Assembly: GCA_013416795.1 (NCBI GenBank)
Contig: RQSC01001207.1
Coordinates: 1-50,972, forward strand
Length of the DNA: 50,972 nucleotides
Origin: Prasinococcaceae sp. CCMP 1430
Lineage: Eukaryota > Prasinodermophyta > Palmophyllophyceae > Prasinococcales > Prasinococcaceae
Direction: 5' to 3'
The notes beneath the pieces are model-generated. The model saw nothing but the letters and a program-made list of their open reading frames with translations. It was not told the DNA's origin and ran no database searches. This document shows positions 49,400 to 50,972 of this stretch, piece by piece. The translations under genes were made by a program, and so were the position numbers. Positions within the stretch are counted from its first letter, which is position 1, and every line of letters begins with the position of its first letter.

Positions 49400-50689
49400 T
49401 CAGCGCGTCCCCGCGAGCTTGCGCCGCTTGTTGCGGCGCTCTATCTCGCGCAGCCTGTCCTGGACGCCACCGGCGCCCTTGCGCTCGCCCTTATCGGCCA
49501 AGGGTCGCATGGCAGCGCGGATGCACGTCCGCTGCTGCTCGCCCACCGGCCACTTCTCGGCGGCCTCGTCGGTCTGGAGGAAGAATATCGCCGTGTCGTA
49601 CGACGAGGGCCGCTCGCGCTCCGCCGCGGGCCGGGAGTGCTGCGCACCGTCTACATACACGTGCTCATCCGCCGGCAGCATCAGCGGTTCGCCGCGGCGG
49701 AACGTGCTCCCCATCAGCGCGCTGTAGAACTTGCATTCGCGCCACACAGGCACGACCACGGCGAAGGACAAGGCACGCGGCTTCCCGCGCTTGCCCCCGC
49801 CCTTGCCGTATCGCGAGGGTGCACCGGCGGCGGCAGCGCCGAGGAGGCCCTCGACGTGCTCAGCCATGGCTGACATCGTCTCCGGGACGAAGACGGGGTT
49901 GGCCTCGTACGAGCCGCGCTCCGGGTAGAAGTCGAGGAAGTTTCCGGACGATCCAAACGGCGCGTCCACATCGGCGAACGCGCTGCAGTACGAGCCGGTC
50001 CGGCAGTTGAGCGGGCTGGCGAAGCACTCCCCGCCTGCGCACACGGCCTCGCGCAGCGCATCGAAGCCTGCGGCGGGAACGGCACACTGGTAGCCCGCGC
50101 CGCCGACGGCGTCGTAGCGGCACAGGAGGCAGAAGAGCGCCCGCAGGAACTTCTGCTCTGCCTCGTCGACGGAGGCGGAGCGCGCGCCCGGCGGCAGGTT
50201 GCGCAGGTACAGAGTCTGCAGCTTGTCGAGGTGCGCCTCGGAGACGACGAAGTAGGGCTTTGCCTCGGGGTGGCCGAGGGCAACGTTGAAGAGCTCGCCG
50301 CGTCGCGTGCAGTGCACGCGCTCGAGCTCGTCTGCGCCGCCGCCGCCGCCCACCAACTTTGCGGCGGCCGCCTTGCCGGCCTTTGCGAGCGCTGCGGCCA
50401 CCTCCTGCGCCGCCCTGCCGCCCAGCGCGTGCCTCGAGAGGTCTCGCGCGAGGCCCGCGTCGGGAACGCCCGAGCACGGCAGCAGCAGCTCGCCACGCTC
50501 CCTGTCTTGGCGCAGCGCGTCGCGGCACGCCCAGCGCTCGTACGCGAGCGGAGGGACCTTGCCCGACGGGGCGCGCGCCCTCGGGCCGGCCTTGCCATCC
50601 TTGCTTCCCGCTCTGGCCGCCTCCTTGACGCCCTTCACCAGCCTCGACCGCAGCTTGGACGCCGCCGCGCGCCGCGCGAGGCGCCGCAC
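49400..50689 (-). CDS. PCIF1: PCIF1/CAPAM-like mRNA cap N6-adenosine methyltransferase (5'-partial)
   Basis: The frame from 50689 to 49400 (about 429 aa) opens with GTG, so an upstream exon is missing, probably beyond the window or near 50720. Conserved PCIF1 blocks: FLRALFCLLCRYDAVGGAGY, ECFASPLNCRTGSYCSAFAD, FGSSGNFLDFYPERGSYEAN, PVFVPETMSAMAEHVEGLL, SFAVVVPVWRECKFYSALM and DTAIFFLQTDEAAEKWPV, ending in a basic ERRNKRRKLAGTR. This enzyme adds the N6 methyl to 2'-O-methyladenosine next to the mRNA cap. The catalytic motif, NPPF in animals, reads NPVF here (49889-49900). No WW domain is seen in this part; it would lie in missing 5' exons, if present. Convergent with the STH-like gene, 61 bp between stops. 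Confidence 0.82.
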   Translation of the reverse strand: MRRLARRAAASKLRSRLVKGVKEAARAGSKDGKAGPRARAPSGKVPPLAYERWACRDALRQDRERGELLLPCSGVPDAGLARDLSRHALGGRAAQEVAAALAKAGKAAAAKLVGGGGGADELERVHCTRRGELFNVALGHPEAKPYFVVSEAHLDKLQTLYLRNLPPGARSASVDEAEQKFLRALFCLLCRYDAVGGAGYQCAVPAAGFDALREAVCAGGECFASPLNCRTGSYCSAFADVDAPFGSSGNFLDFYPERGSYEANPVFVPETMSAMAEHVEGLLGAAAAGAPSRYGKGGGKRGKPRALSFAVVVPVWRECKFYSALMGSTFRRGEPLMLPADEHVYVDGAQHSRPAAERERPSSYDTAIFFLQTDEAAEKWPVGEQQRTCIRAAMRPLADKGERKGAGGVQDRLREIERRNKRRKLAGTR

Positions 50690-50972
50690 CGACCGAATCC
50701 CAGACAGAAAAGATGCTCAACATCCACCCACACACCGACCCATCGATCGACCCACCCGACGACATGGCCGCGCGCCGCTCCGCTCGAGGAGCGCGTTCAC
50801 TGGATGAATGATGGGAAACTCGCGCCGCGCGCGCCGCTTCTCGGCCGAAGGCCCGCGGGGCGCGCGCGGGCTCCCGCCGATCGCGCCGATTTCAAGTCGC
50901 GTGCGCGCGCGCGCGCAGAGGGTGCTTCCGCGCGCGTGCGTGCGCCCGGGTGCGGGGGTTGAGGGGCTCGCA
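50690..50972. other. Right-edge sequence upstream of PCIF1
   Basis: GC-rich with alternating CG tracts near 50897-50940. On the minus strand an ATG near 50725 opens MLSIFSVWDSVG before the PCIF1 frame and could be part of a first exon, but this cannot be settled within the window. Confidence 0.25.

Noticed and set aside
1-50972. tRNA, rRNA, CRISPR, insertion sequences, bacterial operons
   Set aside because: I saw no cloverleaf, array, transposase or terminal-inverted-repeat pattern. Absence by eye is not proof; tRNAscan and a repeat library search would settle it.

Overview
This window is nuclear DNA of a small, gene-dense, very GC-rich eukaryote, most probably a unicellular green alga of prasinophyte type. 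Reasons: short GT-AG introns (about 85-360 bp, none to two per gene); eukaryote-only genes (beta-adaptin, NUP93, WDR7, USP48, MSH4, DRS1); a plant-type OEP80 plastid outer-envelope protein; two double-AP2-domain regulators; BASS, spinster and MATE carriers; and plant-type telo-box motifs (TTAGGGT) in gene-flanking DNA. I cannot name the species. A picoplanktonic lineage such as Prasinodermophyta would fit the base composition, but that is a guess.

Layout, left to right: EndoG nuclease (+) and AP-1/2 beta-adaptin (-); SLC37 sugar-phosphate carrier (+), spinster-like MFS carrier (-), BASS4/SLC10A7-type carrier (-) and a UCP-like mitochondrial carrier (+); the meiotic gene MSH4 (-) divergent from the flagellar/sperm-type SPATA4 gene (+); WDR7/rabconnectin-3 beta (+); two double-AP2 genes facing away from each other across 1.7 kb; a MerT-like/HMA metal-handling protein (-) divergent from a secreted Cys-rich protein of unknown function (+), with an assembly gap between them; a MATE transporter (-), an ankyrin protein (+), OEP80 (-), the DRS1/DDX27 helicase (+), NUP93 (-), a small Cys-rich ORF (+), USP48/UBP26 (+), an STH-type flavoprotein with a targeting extension (+), and the 3' part of PCIF1 (-).

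Genes alternate strand almost without exception: 16 of 20 neighbouring pairs are divergent or convergent. Divergent promoters are often short and tend to carry G-runs, pyrimidine runs or telo-box motifs. Several functions group loosely: clathrin/endosome traffic (beta-adaptin, WDR7), nuclear pore and ribosome assembly (NUP93, DRS1), plastid protein import (OEP80), meiosis/flagella (MSH4, SPATA4), chromatin/mRNA regulation (AP2 pair, USP48, PCIF1), and putative metal handling (the pair around 29.4 kb). The last pair is the best candidate for an undescribed system.

Exon models were built by hand from reading frame, splice signals and remembered family alignments. The 5' ends of the MATE, OEP80, NUP93, PCIF1 and MerT/HMA genes are unresolved. 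Only ATG was accepted as a start, so several long open frames beginning with GTG/TTG were trimmed or left 5'-partial.
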